This document shows positions 47,990-62,100 of a stretch of 64,000 bases of DNA, piece by piece. The stretch comes from Sebastes aleutianus (Eukaryota; Chordata; Actinopteri; Perciformes; Sebastidae). The first letter of the stretch is position 1, and each line of letters opens with the position of its first letter. The notes below the pieces were generated by a model. That model worked only from the letters and a program-made list of their open reading frames with translations, searched no databases and had not been told where the DNA came from. Location of the stretch: NCBI GenBank assembly GCA_916700875.1, contig CAKAKS010000067.1, positions 23,952,591-24,016,590 on the forward strand, in the 5' to 3' direction. The translations under genes and the position numbers were made by a program.

Positions 47990-48564
47990 TTGACCATGTT
48001 AGCAGCATGCTAACACACTAAACCAAGATAGTGAACTTGGTAAACATTATACCTGCTTAGCGTTAGCATTTTATCATTGACATTGTCAACATGTTAGCAT
48101 GAAGCTCAAAGCAGCTGTGTCTAAATGCTAACGTCAGAGCCGTTAGGATGGCTGTAGACTCCTTAACTATGTGTTTACCTATAGAGAGCCTACATCATGC
48201 CCCTTCCAGTGGATATGAACGGTAGTCAACGGAGAGACATAAATATTTATTTGATCCCGTTTGAATTGCGCCATGAGTGACACATATGATGTTTGTCAAT
48301 TTAAAACATAATTTTGCAAGTCAAGAAAATCATACGTTTGTTGCAGTATCATTTAGTTTTGTGTGAAACCGCTCAATGAACTACATCTCTCGTCTCGCAC
48401 GATATACGTGACCAACACTAGCTAGCTAACTTAGCTATGTTCCAAGCACAAATGTTGGGACTCACCATTCAAGATGGTGGCAAGAGACCACATGAACTCA
48501 GTCACATGATCCTTGACCCATGGACTCAGCTCAGTAGCCATTGGCTACTGTAGCATGATGACTC
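47990..48564. repeat. gene-free end of unit 1
   Basis: Holds a gttagcatgctaacacac-type fish repeat (about 47998-48130) and non-coding sequence. Unit 2 lacks part of it (between 57710 and 57720). Confidence 0.45.
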
Positions 48565-49842
<1,278 letters not shown>

Positions 49843-50239
49843 TTATTGATGTTTGTGAGTTATGACAGACTGGCAGCCTGTACAGGATGAACCCCACCTG
49901 GGAGAGCCTGCAGCCACTTGTGACCCCAAACAGGAAAAGTGGGTATGGATAATAGATGGATGAATTTGGGATAATTTTGACACAAAAACTCTGCAGACTC
50001 AATGTAGAGTTGAAATCCAAGTTGAAGACTTTATTGGGGCCTGTCCAACAAATATACACTGTATTTGTTGAGGTATTTTTGGAGCTTTAAAAACACACAG
50101 ACAATTTGCTCCTGCATTGTAGGCATTCACTGATCAATATGAAAAGCCCATCACAGTGTGTGACAGCATATTCATAACTTGGTCCACTTTAGGCGACAGT
50201 ATCTCCCCCTTGGTGATAGAGCCTTAGCATTTATTCTGG

Positions 50240-53200
50240 TTACAAGACAAAGGTTTTACAATCAAAAACAACATAGTAAAATATAATAGAAACAAAGAAA
50301 AACATAAATGCATTATCGTAAATGTAAATAAGAAATAAAAAAAAACAGTCGTAGTGCTTCATGTGAGACATCAGTGTAAATACTGTGTATTCAGGAGTAA
50401 CACTCACCCTCTTTAGTTCAAGCCAGTCACAACCTGAAAACAATCCCACAGAAGCACAGCAGTGAATATGTGGAGCAGCTTGTTGACTCCTCATAGGGAG
50501 GTGAAGTCTTGTCTGATTTACTAAATGTCTGCAGGCTTTTAAAAGCATATGCATGTAATGTGTAAAAAAACAGGATTGGCTTCCTTCCACTTATTTTTCT
50601 TTGGTGCAAAAAAGTAAACAAAAAACTATTGTCAACGGCCAACACCTTAAAGGTGTTATTGATAACATTTTTATGTAGATGAATATTAAATAAAACAAAA
50701 CAAAGTATGGCTTCTCCTCAAAAAAATATTATGATTGTGAATTAATCATTTACAAAAATCTGGCGGGTCCAAAATTAATGTTTTGTTTATCTCTGTGTGA
50801 AAGCTGAAATGTTGCCTCAAGTGATGTCACTCGAGTCAGCGTCGGTTGGGGCTAAAAACTACAAGTCTGAAGCTGAAAGAAATCTGTTGCTGTGGAGTTA
50901 GAAAGAAGTGAGCTGTAGCCCGCTCCTCATCTCCGCTTGAGGCGCCAAGCTACATAAGCCACTAGAAGCATAATAACACATTGGAATGACTGATTTAACA
51001 GTCGGCGGCTGAGTTGCATTCTGGGTAATGTAGGCAGCCGGTTTTGACAGTGAGTCCGATAGTGTTAAATGAGTTGACTACAATGCTAAATCAGTGAAGT
51101 ACTCTTTTTAAAGGAATAGTCTTGATTTTGAGTGTTAGATGAGAAGACCGATACGATACCACTCCATGTCTGTATGCTAAATATGTAGCTAGTAGGGGGT
51201 TTGCTTAGCTTAGCATAAAGACTATGAAGGCTTCATTCCAAATTGCATACTTTTTATTTGTATCTTTAGTATATACTGCAGCTGCCCTTATAAAGTGCAT
51301 ACTGTTGCATGTAGTATGCATACAATGCGGACATACTAAATATTTTTCTGGTGTACTAAATAAATAGTATGGTAGTATGGGTATTGGAACGCACAGACTA
51401 ACTGAAAAACTATCAGATAGTTAGCACACACACTGTATCTTAGCTGACAATGATTAAGGAAAAAAATGCATGAAATGTAATGAGTTTAAAGTGATACTTA
51501 CATCTGGAAAGTGACAATCTTCCAAAAGTGCACCGGACTACAGAATAATTTGTTGTCCACCAGTGAGGCATGTCCACACACTCCAATCTCACCGTCTCTC
51601 CATCTTTTATATATTTAACTCCACCAGGTATTAACTGAAAATATTCATCAGTGTTCACAATGCAGAAGGCAGCTGCATAACAGAAACAACAACAACAAAA
51701 AATTTTAACTTTTTTTTTCCAGTCAAACTCTTTGATGGACTCTTTAGAATTGACTTGTTTTTACCTTTGCAGGTTGGTACTTCTGACCACGTGCCATCGC
51801 TGTAACACACCACGTCCTCTGGACCCACTCGTTTGTAAAAATTAGCGCATTGGTACCTCAAAAACATTGCATAATCTCCCACGACAACCCCATTAGGAAC
51901 TACGGGTTTTTTTCCACAGTTCCGTGACTGAAATAGAAAAAATAAAAAAAGATTTTTGGAAACAAATATTTCAAGCTGTCAAAATTTCACCCACATTGGG
52001 ATTTCCTCAGCGCTTTACCTGTCTCATTGCAGTCCTGAAATGTTTTAATCTTGGTTCAACCATGTTAACCACTGTAATTCTGTTTTGAAACATGCTGTAT
52101 AAATAAAGTTAATTATATATTATGTAAAAGGAGTAATTAATGTACTTATTTACTTGTTGTGATTTGATGTTCAGTCTCCATCTCATTCAACCCAGAGCTG
52201 CTAGAAGATCCTGTAAAATACAGTGGACACACCACTTAGTATCGCACTGGGATGTTGTTTTTCTATTTATTTCCTTCAGAATTTGATGATACAGAAGAGG
52301 AAATTTAATTTGTATTTGACATTTAAGAAATAATAGTCTTCATCTCAAACAAATCATAACCTACCTCCACCCACAGGTGGTGTCCCACTACCAGTAGATG
52401 TAGTGTGTCCCCCACCTGCAGATCCACCATCTCCAGTACCCGGTCTGCTGCCTAAGTGGTAATAAAAGACTTTAGATATACAGTGTATACATATTCTATA
52501 GTGAGATTAGATAAATGGATATACTATACACCTGCAGGTTGTGTCCCACTGCCAGTTGACGTAGTGGACCCCCCACCTGCTCCCCCCACTCCAGAACCAC
52601 CATGTCCAGTACCTGGTCTGGTTCCTGTGCCTGAGGGGAAAAAGCATTGCAAATACATACAATATATTCACTGTCAATTACTTAAACCTGTTTTAATTGT
52701 TTTTACCACTTGGGGGCAGCAGAACAACAACAAGCTAACAAAGGCAATGAAGAAGTTGCCAAGTGAGATTAGGGCCACATTTAGAAAAAATAAATACATC
52801 TGAAATTTCTAGAATAAAGTCATATTATTACAAGAATAAAGTCATAGGTTTACGAGAAAAAAAGTCGTAATATTATGAGAATAAAGTCATAATTTTACGA
52901 GAAAAAAAGTCGTAGTATTATAAGAATAAAGTCTGAAGTTTACGAGACAAAAGTCGTAATATTATAAGAATATAGTCTGAAGTTTACGAGAAAAAAGTTG
53001 TTATATTATAAGAATAAAGTTCAAAGTTTACGAGAAAAAAGTCGTTATATTATAAGAATAAAGACATAAATTTTCGAGAAAAAAGTCGTAATATTATGAG
53101 AATAAAGTCAAAAGTTTACGAGAAAAAAGTCGTTATATTATAAGAATAAAGACATACATTTTCGAGAAAAAAGTCGTAATATTATAAGAATAAAGTTCAA

Positions 53201-53773
53201 AGTTTACGGGAAAAAAGTCATGATATTATAAGAATAAATTCAGGCGTTTACGAGAAAAAAAGTCGTAGTATTATGAGAATAAAGTCATAATATTATAAAG
53301 TAGTAATTTTACGTGTTATTTTAGAGGGGAAATCGAGCATTGTGTGAAAATGAGGAGCGTGGAGCATCTTGTGATGTTATACTTTAGTATAGGTTTTACA
53401 AATAACCTTGAAAGGACCTTGAAAAGATTGTGCAAGAAACTGCATTTATTCCGAAGAAAGAACCACACGGACCTGATGGGTAAACTACTCTTTTGTGAAG
53501 GAGGAAATTACTTTTTTTCTCATAAAGTTATGACTTTATTCTCGTAATATTACAACTTTTTTTTCTTGAAATAGTATGGCTTTATTCTCATTAAATTCCG
53601 AGTTTTTTTCTCATAATATTATGATTTTATTCTCGAAATCTCAGATTCTCAGATGAATGTAACTATTTTTCATTTCACATAGATTTTTACCACCTCCAGT
53701 TTTATTGATTAATTTTTTTCCACCCCTCATACATCTTTAAGTCGTGTAAAGTTGCTATAATAATAATAACAAC

Positions 53774-53834
<61 letters not shown>

Positions 53835-55791
53835 TCAACTTATATAGCGCTTTTCAGGACCTCAAAGACGCTTTATAAATCTCACTATAAATCTCTGTAG
53901 AAATGAGGGAAACTGCAGAGTCGGGTGATAATTATCTTAATATTATCTTTTGTAACTACGAGTGACACCTTTCATAAATTCACATTTGATCCATTGTTAA
54001 TATAGAAATATTGATTATAGCAGCTTTAAGAATAACACAATCTATGTCTCCTAGAAATGACTCTTAATGTTCCTTGGCAACGTTCTTTCATGCGTCATGT
54101 GATCCACTGTTGATACAAAAACATTGATTAGTCACAAATTCATAAATTTATCCCGTCATATCTCAGCACATTGTCCACTTACTGCACTTTGGGCCTTCAG
54201 TCCAGTTTCCAGCGATGCAATAGATGGACTTTTTGGTGTCTGCTCCCTCTACAGTATACCCATCTTCACATTCATACTGCACTTCTGTATCTCCAGGAAA
54301 CACCTCCTGGTATTCCTGATCAATGATGATGGCATGGGGGATTTGAGGAGGCTCACCACATGCATGGATACTCTCTGTAAATAAGCATAGATAACAACAG
54401 GAAACGGTAGTTGGTGACATGGGATTAAGATTTTGACACTGATATGATTTTGGTCACTGAGTAACACATCCGACAGACTTACTCTCACAGATCGGCACAG
54501 AGGACCATGTTCCATTTACACATTCAGCTGTGGCGTCCCAGTCTTTGTGTTCATATCCTTCATTACATGTTATCCAGATTTTGTCTCTCTCCTCATACCA
54601 ACCATTTGTGTTTTCAGTGTATATAGCATTGGGGATAGTTGGTGGCATACAGGCTTTTTCATCTGAGGAAAAAAGAACAAAACTACAGTCAACATTTTCA
54701 TACTTTACAGAACGACTTTTATGAAATGATGACACTTTCTGAAGACAAAGTAAATTATCTACTTGTGTCCATATCACAGGTTTCAAGTTGTGAATAGTTC
54801 AATTTAAGAGTGATGCTTCCTTCTCAGTTTCATTTGAATCATTTTTCAAGGTTTAAAGATTTTAAACTATACATAGTTTCAAGAAGCAAAGATTAGAGGC
54901 TGTTTGAACAGATTTGTTCTTATTTCCTACTGGCAAACTCTTTGATCCATCTCATGACCACTTGTGGGGTCCCAGGTTTGAAATACCAATAAATGTCTTT
55001 ATAAATTACTTGCTCTTTAAACAATATGAAGCAGGTGGTTGCTCCTGGAAGACATTCAATATTTGAACATATAAAGCATTTGTTACAGGTGGAGCAACAC
55101 ATTTCATTTGCATTTTTACCAAGATTCAAAAGTATAGTGAATGTACTTGAACTATTCATATGTTTATAGATAATATAACACTTTAGTTCTGTGTCGGCAT
55201 CTTACTTCAGTTTTTTTTTTTTTACATTTAGACACTGGACTTATAGGCCTTTTTGAAAGTGTTGCACCAAAAACATCATGCAGAACTGTGAAATGCCATT
55301 TCCATGCTATCTGATGTCATTATTTTGTTTTTATTGAATGTGTACTTATTTTCAGTTTATCTTGTAAGACATTATTCCTTGAATTCCACCTTGAATTTTA
55401 AAAGGTTTCACCTTCAGACAACCCAGTAGAGATATTTATGGAACACTTACCTATACATTGTGGTTCACGAGACCATGTGCCATTTAAACATGTGCTCGTT
55501 GCCCACCAACCCTCCACTGCTGGTTTACGTCCGTTATCACAGGCATAAGCGAGATTTGTTCCATGAGGGTAAGTGTCTTGTTCAGGGACCAAATAACCAC
55601 CATTCAGTCTGGGAGCACGACAAGGCACATTTGCACTTTGTGCTGAAATACAACGACAAACAAAAGTAAATATTAAGCAAATATTTAACAAATTAAGATG
55701 TTTCTAAGTTAGAGAATTTAATGTTCTTACCATGCAGCGCTCCTGGAAACCAAACCAGGAGAACAAATCCAAGATATCTTCCCACGTACAT
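50240..55791 (-). pseudogene. complement factor H-like, copy 2, frameshifted
   Basis: Exons by homology (minus): 55791-55731, 55642-55451, 54662-54483, 54374-54183, 52630-52532, 52451-52365, 52210-52154, 51927-51765, 51672-51502, 50433-50240. Signal peptide, CCP1-3 and three linker exons are intact. The CCP4 exon is 163 bp instead of 162: one extra base at about 51922-51923 (ttccgtgac against ttcgtgac in copy 1) shifts the frame and gives a stop about a dozen codons later, before most of CCP4. The TATA-like box is also changed (tttcaaatcaaag against ttttaaataaaag). Either it is a pseudogene or it makes a CCP1-3 plus linker protein. A single-base assembly error is possible, so the call as pseudogene is tentative. 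Confidence 0.7.
52797..53655. mobile_element. fold-back minisatellite element with a 67-codon frame, unit 2
   Basis: Same structure as 42974-43854. The arm repeats differ in number and order, while the central 67-codon frame (53344-53547) is identical in protein to that of unit 1. Confidence 0.6.
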
Positions 55792-56399
55792 TTTGTCAGG
55801 ACTTAAATCACAACTGCTTTCAAATCAAAGCAGAGCGAAGAGCCCATCTGGACCGGTTAATAATTGTTGAGGGCATTTCCCCAAAAAGCTAAGAGGTGAA
55901 GAAATAGTAAACATTACGCTGAGTTACAAACAGGAATTGTGTACTCTAGTCAGATCAGTCACATTCTTGCAACAGTGTCTTGTTCAAATGAGATTACAAA
56001 TGTAAACAAAGTACACATCAATATTACGTACAGCTGTTGCTTCATATGCTGTCTTTGTCTTTGCTGTCTTTCTACAAAACACTGCTCTTGTTATTTCACC
56101 TTTGTAAATTTGGTTTAGCTCAAAATGATTCACTTGATGTCTCAGACAATGTTTTCTACAAAAATCTATGAGACTGTTTACAGTACAGATTTCAAATTGA
56201 TTACATGGACTGCTGTGATCAGCATTATGAAATCACAAAACAAAAATCAGGGCAAAGGACAGACTTTAGAAAGAGATGTGGAATTTAGTAAGTCACATTT
56301 AATTACAAGGCAAGATAGATATGAATAAATGATTAATCATAGGCTCAAATACAAATTAATTAAGTTACAATAGTGCTTGTGACACTTATGAGACCCTTC

Positions 56400-56795
56400 A
56401 AGATAGAAGAGAACATCAGTATGTGTGTTTCTTTGAAAAGAAGATTCAGGAGTAACACTCACCATCTTTAGTTCCCACCAGTTACAACCTGAAAACAGTC
56501 ACATAGAAGCACAGCAGTTAATATATACAGTATGTGGAGCTGCTTATTTATTCCACGTGGAGGTGAAATAAACGAAATGTGTGTTCCTTTTTCTGCCTAA
56601 AACAATCATACATGGTGTAAAAGGTTTTAGTGAATCAGCTTGTTGATAGTTAGTTATGCTCTCCCCAGTTCTTTCTTTTCTTTGGTGCAATGCAAGCAAA
56701 CAACTAATTACACAGTCCAACACTCTAAAGTGCAGATTGCGTAACAAATGGGGGAAAAAAAACATTATTTTTCCTTTATATGATGATTTCACTAA
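56400..56795 (-). pseudogene. orphan terminal exon of a former factor H-like gene, unit 2
   Basis: 56488-56463 (minus) repeats the relic of unit 1, with the same flanking splice-like signals. It was copied along with the unit. Confidence 0.6.
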
Positions 56796-57249
56796 TATTT
56801 AAACCTTTGTGACTTTAATTTTCTTGCTCTGATGACGGAGGACTGTGAAAATCAGCTTGCAGACACAACACTGTATGTTATCTGATCTGATGTGATCTGA
56901 AATTATGTCTCATTTTAAGTCAAATTCACATTTTTTAAATCCAGTCGTCACCATATTTTCAATGCACAATGGCATTAATTACAAATACCCCTACAGCATG
57001 ATAAATATAATAAAATGTTACATCTGTTTAACTTATACAAGTTGTTATCTCCTGTAATAATAATTTTTAGCCATGTTAGCAGCATTGCTCTATGTGGATA
57101 TTAATGTTGATTGGTCAGTCAGCCACCACTTTGGTCCAGACTGAAATCTCTCTACAACTATATAATGAATTGTTGTAACTAGTAAGCCTAGTATCATTTA
57201 ATTTGTCCTATAATTTGGTGTATAACTAAATACCTGCAAAACTTATGAC

Positions 57250-57482
57250 ACCATGGCCCAGGGCGTAGAGCGGGTCGTCCTTTAATCACAAGGTTGGTGG
57301 TTCAATCCCCGGCTCCTATACTGTCTACATGTCAATGTGTCCTTGAGCCAGACGCTGAACCCCAAGTTTCTTCCCGTGCACTTTACAGCAGCCCACTGCT
57401 CCTAACATGCTTAGGATGGGTTAAATGCAGAGGTCAAATGTCATGTACCTGTAGGCTAAGTATGTGACGATTAAAATAAAGT
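57250..57482 (+). mobile_element. tRNA-derived SINE, unit 2
   Basis: Copy of the SINE at 47512, with the B-box ggttcaatccc kept. It was duplicated with the unit rather than inserted separately. Confidence 0.7.
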
Positions 57483-59124
57483 TTTACGTTTTTTTAAACT
57501 TAAAAGTTTTCTATACAATATCCACAGCATTGATATAGCAGCAAACAACGATTTACTATGTAAAGATATACAGGAGTACCTGACATAACTGTTAGCACCA
57601 TAAGCTGCAAGCCTCCGGCTCAGCCGTCGCCATGTTGAGAGCCGTGCGGAGGCAATAGAAATGCTCCTAATCTCGCATTTAGCACCTTTAACTTTTATAG
57701 ACTTACTGTACTCAACATGTTAGCATGAAGCTCAAAGCAGCTGTGTCTAAATGCTAACGTCAGAGCCGCTAGGATGGCTGTAGACTCCTTAACTATGTGT
57801 TTACCTATAGAGAGCCTAAGTCACGCCCCTTCCAGTGGATATGAACGGTAGTCAACGGAGAGACATACATATTTATTTGATCCCGTTTGAATTGCGCCAT
57901 GAATGACACATATGATGTTTGTCAATTTAAAACATAATTTTGCAAGTCAAGAAAGTCACAGTTTGTCATAGGTTTGTCGTAGTATCTTTTCGTTTTGTGT
58001 GAAACCGCTCAATCAACTACATCTCTCGTCTCGCATGATATACGTGACCAACACTAGCTAGCTAACTTAGCTATGTTCCACACACAAATGTTGGGACTCA
58101 CCATTCAAGATGGTGGCAAGAGACCACATGAACTCAGTCACATGATCCTTGACCCATGGACTCAGCTCAGTAGCCATTGGCTACTGTAGCATGATGACTC
58201 CAGCATTTATCCAGCGACTCCTGGTCTTTTTACCAATATATGATATTTGACCAATATAAGAGGAACTATTAACTTTTAACAGGGTATTAAATGATAAACT
58301 GTCACTATTTGTAAAAAATAATTGGCTTACCAAATAGATAAATATCCATAGGTATACTTGTAATGCTGAGTACACTTAAACTGTCGCCTTAAAATGTATT
58401 GTAATACTAACAACATGTCACTCAACAGTTTTGCGTTTGTAATTGTGTGATGCACGGTTATGTGGCGTACATATGAGCACAATGATTACAGGTCGATGTA
58501 CTTATGTATGTGTGCAAGAACCTTATTTTAAATACAGACGTTAAAACACATAAAATGTGATTTAAAAAATTAAATAAACACTTTAAAACAGATAATCTGT
58601 TTTAGTAACCAAGGAGTGCCAGTTACAGACATTTTTTCACAATTAATTGTTAAATTGCAAATTGTTCACCTTCACATTTTTTTGTGAATAAAAAGATATT
58701 TGAAAGTTTTGATGTTTGTAAGTTATTAACCGTATGACAGACTGGCAGCCTGTCCAGGATGAATCCACCTGGGAGAGCCTCCAGCCACAGCGCGGGTATG
58801 GATAATAGATGGATGAATTTGGGGTAATTTTGACACAAAAACTCTGCAGACTAAATGTAGGGTTGAAATCCAAGTTGAAGACTTTATTGGGGCCTGTCCA
58901 TCAAATATACACTGTATTTGTTGAGGTATTTTTGGAGCTTTAAAAACACACAACCCATTTGCTCCTGCATTATAGGCATTCACAGATCAATATGAAAAGC
59001 CCAACACAGTGTGTGACAGCATATTCATAACTTGGTTGTCTCAAAGGTTTTAAGTCGTTGGTGAGCAAAATCCAAAGGCGACAGTATCTCCCCCTTGGTG
59101 ATAGAGCCTCAGCATTTATTCTGG

Positions 59125-62100
59125 TTACAAAACAAAGGTTTTACAATCAAAAACAACATAGTAAAATATAATAGAAAACAAAGAAAAACATAAATGCATT
59201 ATCGTAAATGTAAATAAGAAATCAGCAAACAGTTGCATTGCTTTATGTGAGACATCAGCGTAAATATTGTGTGTAAATTCAGGAGTAACACTCACCCTCT
59301 TTAGTTCAAACCAGCCACAACCTGAAAACAATCCCACAGAAGCACAGCGGTTAATATGTGGAGCAGCTTGTTGACTCCTCATAGGGAGGTGAAGTCTGTC
59401 TGATTTACTAAATGTCTGCAGGCTTTTAAAATCATAGTGCATGTCACAGAAGCATATGCATGTAATGTGTAAAAAAACAGGATTGGCTTCCTTCCACTTA
59501 TTTTTCTTTGGTGCAAAAAAGTAAACAAAAAACTATTGTCAACAGCCAACACCTTAAAGGTGTTATTGATAACATTTTTATGTAGATGAATATTAAATAA
59601 AAAAAAATAAAAAAGGAAGATACTGAATAAAAGTATGGCTTCTCCTCAAAAAAATATTATGATTGTGAATTAATCATTTAAAAAAATCTGGCGGGTCCAA
59701 AATGAATGTTTTGTTTATCTCTGTGTGAAAGCTGAAATATTGCCTTAAGTGATGTCACACGAGTCAGTGTATGTTGGGGCTAAAAACTACAAGTCTGAAA
59801 CTGAAAGAACTCTGTTGCTGTGGAGTTAGAAAGAAGTGAGCTGTAGCCCGCTCCTCATCTCCGCTTGAGGCGCCAAGCTACATAAGCCACTAGAAGCATA
59901 ATAACACATTGGAATGACTGATTTAACAGTTGGCGGCTGAGTTGCATTCTGGGTAATGTAGGCAGCCGGTTTTGACAGTGAGTCCGATAGTGTTAAATGA
60001 GTAGACTACAATGCTAAATCAGTGAAGTACTCTTTTTAAAGGAATAGTCTTGATTTTGAGTGTTAGATGAGAAGACCGATAACTGTATGTAGCTAGTAGG
60101 GGGTTAGCTTAGCTTAGCATAAAGACTATGAAGGCTTCATTCCAAATTGCATACTTTTTATTTGTATCTTTAGTATATACTGCAGCTGCCCTTATAAAGT
60201 GCATACTGTTGCATGTAGTACGCATACAATGCGGACATACTAAATATTTTTCTGGCGTACTAAATAAATAGTATGGTAGTATGGGTATTGGAACGCACAG
60301 ACTAACTGAAAAACTATCTGGCAGATAGTTAGCACACACACTGTATCTTAGCTGACAATGATTAAAGAAAAAAAATGCATGAAATGTAATGAGTTTAAAG
60401 TGATACTTACATCTGGATAGTGACAGTGTTCCAAAAGTGCACCGGCCTACAGAATAATATGTTGTCCACCAGTGATCCAGTCGCACACACTCCAATCTCA
60501 CTGTCTCTCCATCTTTTATATATTTAACTCCACCAGGTATTAACTGAGGATATCCATCAGTGTTCACACTGCAGAAGGCAGCTGCATAACAGAAACAACA
60601 ACAAAAAAAATGTTAACTTTTTTTCCAGTCAAACTCTTTGATGGACTCTTTAGAATTGACTTGTTTTTACCTCTGCAGGTTGGTACTTCTGACCACGTGC
60701 CATCGCTGTAACACACCACTCTCTCTGGACCCACTCGTTTGTAAAACTGAGCGCATTGGTACCTCAAAAACATTGTATAATTTCCCACGACATCACCATT
60801 AGGAACTACGGGATGGTTTCCACAGTTCCTGACTGAAATAGAAAAAAATTAAAAAAAGGTTTTTGGAAACAAATATTTCAAGCTGTCAAAATTTCACCCA
60901 CATTGGGATTTCCTCAGCGCTTGACCTGTCTCATTGCAGTCCTGAAATGTTTTAATCTTGGTTCAACCATGTTAACCACGGTAATTTTGTTTTGAAACAT
61001 GCTGTATAAATAAAGTTAATTATATATTATGTAAAAGGAGTAATTAATGTACTTATTTACTTGTTGTGATTTGATGTTCAGTCTCCATCTCATTCGACCC
61101 AGAGCTGTTAGAAGATCCTGTAAAATACAGTGGACACACCACTTAGTATCGCACTTGGATGTTGTTTTTATTTATTTCCTTCAGAATTTGATGATACAGA
61201 AGAGGAAATTTAATTGTATTTGACATTTAAGAAATGATAGTCTTCATCTCATACAAATCATAACCTACCTCCACCCACAGGTTGCGTCCCTCTACCAGTT
61301 GATGTAGTGTGTCCCCTACCTGCAGATCCACCATCTCCAGTATCCGGTCTGATGCCTAAGTGGAAAATAAAGACTTTACATATACAGTGTATACACATAT
61401 ATACATATATATACACATATATACACACACATATATATATATAAAAAATAATTTATAAACTAATTATTTCACATTACACAAACTAATGATAAACAGAAAC
61501 AGAAATTATAGCACTACTAAGAATTAGTAAACATTATTAATTATTATTTCATTGTTTGTTAACAGTAAAATCACTATTAACTATGTTCAATTAACTATAA
61601 ATGTACCATATATAAATGATGGTTATTATAAAGTGTTGATGTTAGACACATAAACCAAGTCATGTAAAAAGAGCAATGAATCTGAATGACTTGCTTGTTG
61701 TGAAATGGATCCTCTCATTGGAGCCAGAGGAGGTAGACAATCCTGTAAGATAAAGACACACCAGTTAGTACTGTATCACTTTGGGATGTTCTTTGCCATT
61801 TCTTCCTGATTCAGAGTAACGTCTAAACAATTTTCCCAGAGAGATCTTTATTTGAAACAGACTTTAACTTGACACTGGCCGTTATTCCTACCCTGTTATA
61901 CAAGTATATTGAACATATTTGTTAAGATGTCTCCCTGTTTTTAGTGAACATCAATGTTAAACTTAAGCTAAACGGGCATGTTAACGTCTGTGACATATGC
62001 ACAGTAGTCACAGACACAGTTTAATCACTTCCTTACACTTTTGCTTTGCATTTTTGGTATTGGATAGTTGGTTAGAAAAAAACATCACCCTCCAAATTCT

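Larger units (their letters stand above)
39350..48564. repeat. tandem duplication unit 1 of the factor H-like cluster
   Basis: 39779-48564 matches 49843-58200 at high identity, including introns, repeats and a SINE. 39350 onward matches 58289 onward. The shared right edge is ctactgtagcatgatgactc. Confidence 0.85.
49843..58200. repeat. tandem duplication unit 2 of the factor H-like cluster
   Basis: Matches 39779-48564 along its whole length, but lacks one linker exon block (about 180 bp) and a segment near the right end. Confidence 0.85.
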
